Positions 63,100 to 64,000 of a stretch of 64,000 nt of DNA are shown here, piece after piece. The position numbers and the translations under genes were made by a program. Location: contig NC_045138.2 of NCBI RefSeq assembly GCF_008831285.2, positions 4,805,205-4,869,204 of the forward strand, given 5' to 3'. This stretch comes from Nymphaea colorata (taxonomy: Eukaryota > Streptophyta > Magnoliopsida > Nymphaeales > Nymphaeaceae). The first letter of the stretch is position 1. Each line of letters opens with the position of its first letter. Under the pieces are notes generated by a model, which was not told where the DNA came from, searched no databases, and worked only from the letters and a program-made list of their open reading frames with translations.

Positions 63100-63633
63100 A
63101 TAACATAAGAACAATGCTCCCTTGAAGAGTTGTAGCTTGATAAAGGTTGCTTCAAGTTGGAGAAGAAAAATGAGAAGGAAAGAAAAGAAAAATGGAAAGA
63201 GAAACAAATATTCAAATGAAGAAGCATTAGAAATCCCCCAAGGGTTAGCCCCTCTCTCAAGAGAGAAGATTGTGGGGGTATTTATAGGGAGTTTGGTGTG
63301 AAAATTTGAAATTCGAATTCAAGAGGGAAGAGTTTTGGATCCAAAATTCACAATTTGAATTCAAGAGAGAAGAGTTTTAAGCCCAAACTTCAAAATTAGA
63401 ATTTAAGATTTGAATTCAAGATGGAAGAACTTTGGAATTCCTGATTTGGATCTAAGATTGGATTTTGGATCTAATTTGGATTTGATAATTGGATTTTGAG
63501 TTTGAAATGCTAGATTTGGACCTAAACTTAAGTTTAGAAATTTATTTTGGATCGAATAGTTGCAAATTTGTTTTAAATCTAAATAATAAAAGAATGGCCT
63601 TTTTTTTTTTATGAAAAATTTGGCGTGATAACA
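63100..63633 (-). repeat. LTR-like segment B (same family as A)
   Basis: On the minus strand it begins TGTTATCACGCCAAATTTTT at 63633, with CCTATAAATACCCCC near 63285 as TATA box. It then shares with segment A the CCCTTGG...TCTAATGC leader and the run complementary to TCAAGTTGGAGAAGAAAAAT. Both segments have the same orientation. The inner end near 63100 abuts a small inverted-repeat element. Confidence 0.6.
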
Positions 63634-64000
63634 GCTCCACTCCTTGCAGACCTCTTCCACCACATAAATGGAGTAGAAGCTTCTTTAATGCAACTCACAG
63701 ACCTGTGAACTTTACATATTAGAACTGTGTCATTTGCATAGAATACTCAAGGACTAAGGTCTTCCACCCCAATAATATTTGGAAATCAATATGATTTCGA
63801 GCCCTTCTCTCATCTCAACCTTCTTGACAAAATATCAACCACCAACATGAAAGGCAATGGGGACATAATTGGGTCAGTGTCCGAAACCTCTATGATTTTA
63901 AAGAAAAAGCCCTTCTTTCCCATTAATTGTCATTGCAAGTGAGGCTGAATTAACACAAGTCATGATCACTCTAGAAACCCATTCCAGATTGAATCCCAAA
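63634..64000. other. Window end, nothing recognised
   Basis: No open frame or repeat of note beyond the start of LTR-like segment B. Confidence 0.4.

Overview
The window is nuclear DNA of a flowering plant. The evidence is GT-AG split genes, a plant-specific NAC gene, plant-type Ty1/copia and Ty3/gypsy retrotransposons, small terminal-inverted-repeat elements, and very many (AT)n, (GA)n and (CT)n microsatellites in an AT-rich background. I cannot name the species. Only two protein-coding genes are convincing, and both are on the + strand.

Layout. 1-20.9 kb is mostly repeat-rich intergenic sequence, with local duplications, dispersed repeats, a hAT-like element of TCGAG repeats (7914-8376) and a weakly supported minus-strand split transcription unit (12.6-16.2 kb). 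20,913-28,087 is a nine-exon class II-type histone deacetylase, closest to Arabidopsis HDA14; all exon phases fit and the predicted protein is 456 aa. 28-37 kb holds small TE remnants, a possible tRNA-derived SINE, a second TCGAG element (32,078-32,484), a three-unit tandem repeat (33,183-34,157) and large (AT)n tracts. 37,305-38,473 is a three-exon NAC gene of 211 aa that matches XND1/NAC104 along its whole length, including the acidic tail. 39,221-46,130 is a complete but mutated Ty1/copia element with two about 405-bp LTRs and a GAACA target-site duplication. 46-54 kb is intergenic sequence with small repeats. 54.7-58.5 kb (minus strand) is a decayed Ty3/gypsy-like element carrying a plant mobile domain ahead of gag and protease. 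Two LTR-like segments of one family, in the same minus-strand orientation, lie upstream of it (61.4-62.4 and 63.1-63.6 kb).

The two genes have no evident functional link: HDA14 is a deacetylase with a transit-peptide-like N-terminus, and XND1 is a regulator of xylem differentiation. The most unusual sequence is in the copia element. Its primer-binding site matches the anticodon arm of initiator tRNA-Met rather than the tRNA 3' end. Its LTR also carries a short open frame that can be spliced in phase, across a 1.96-kb leader, onto gag.
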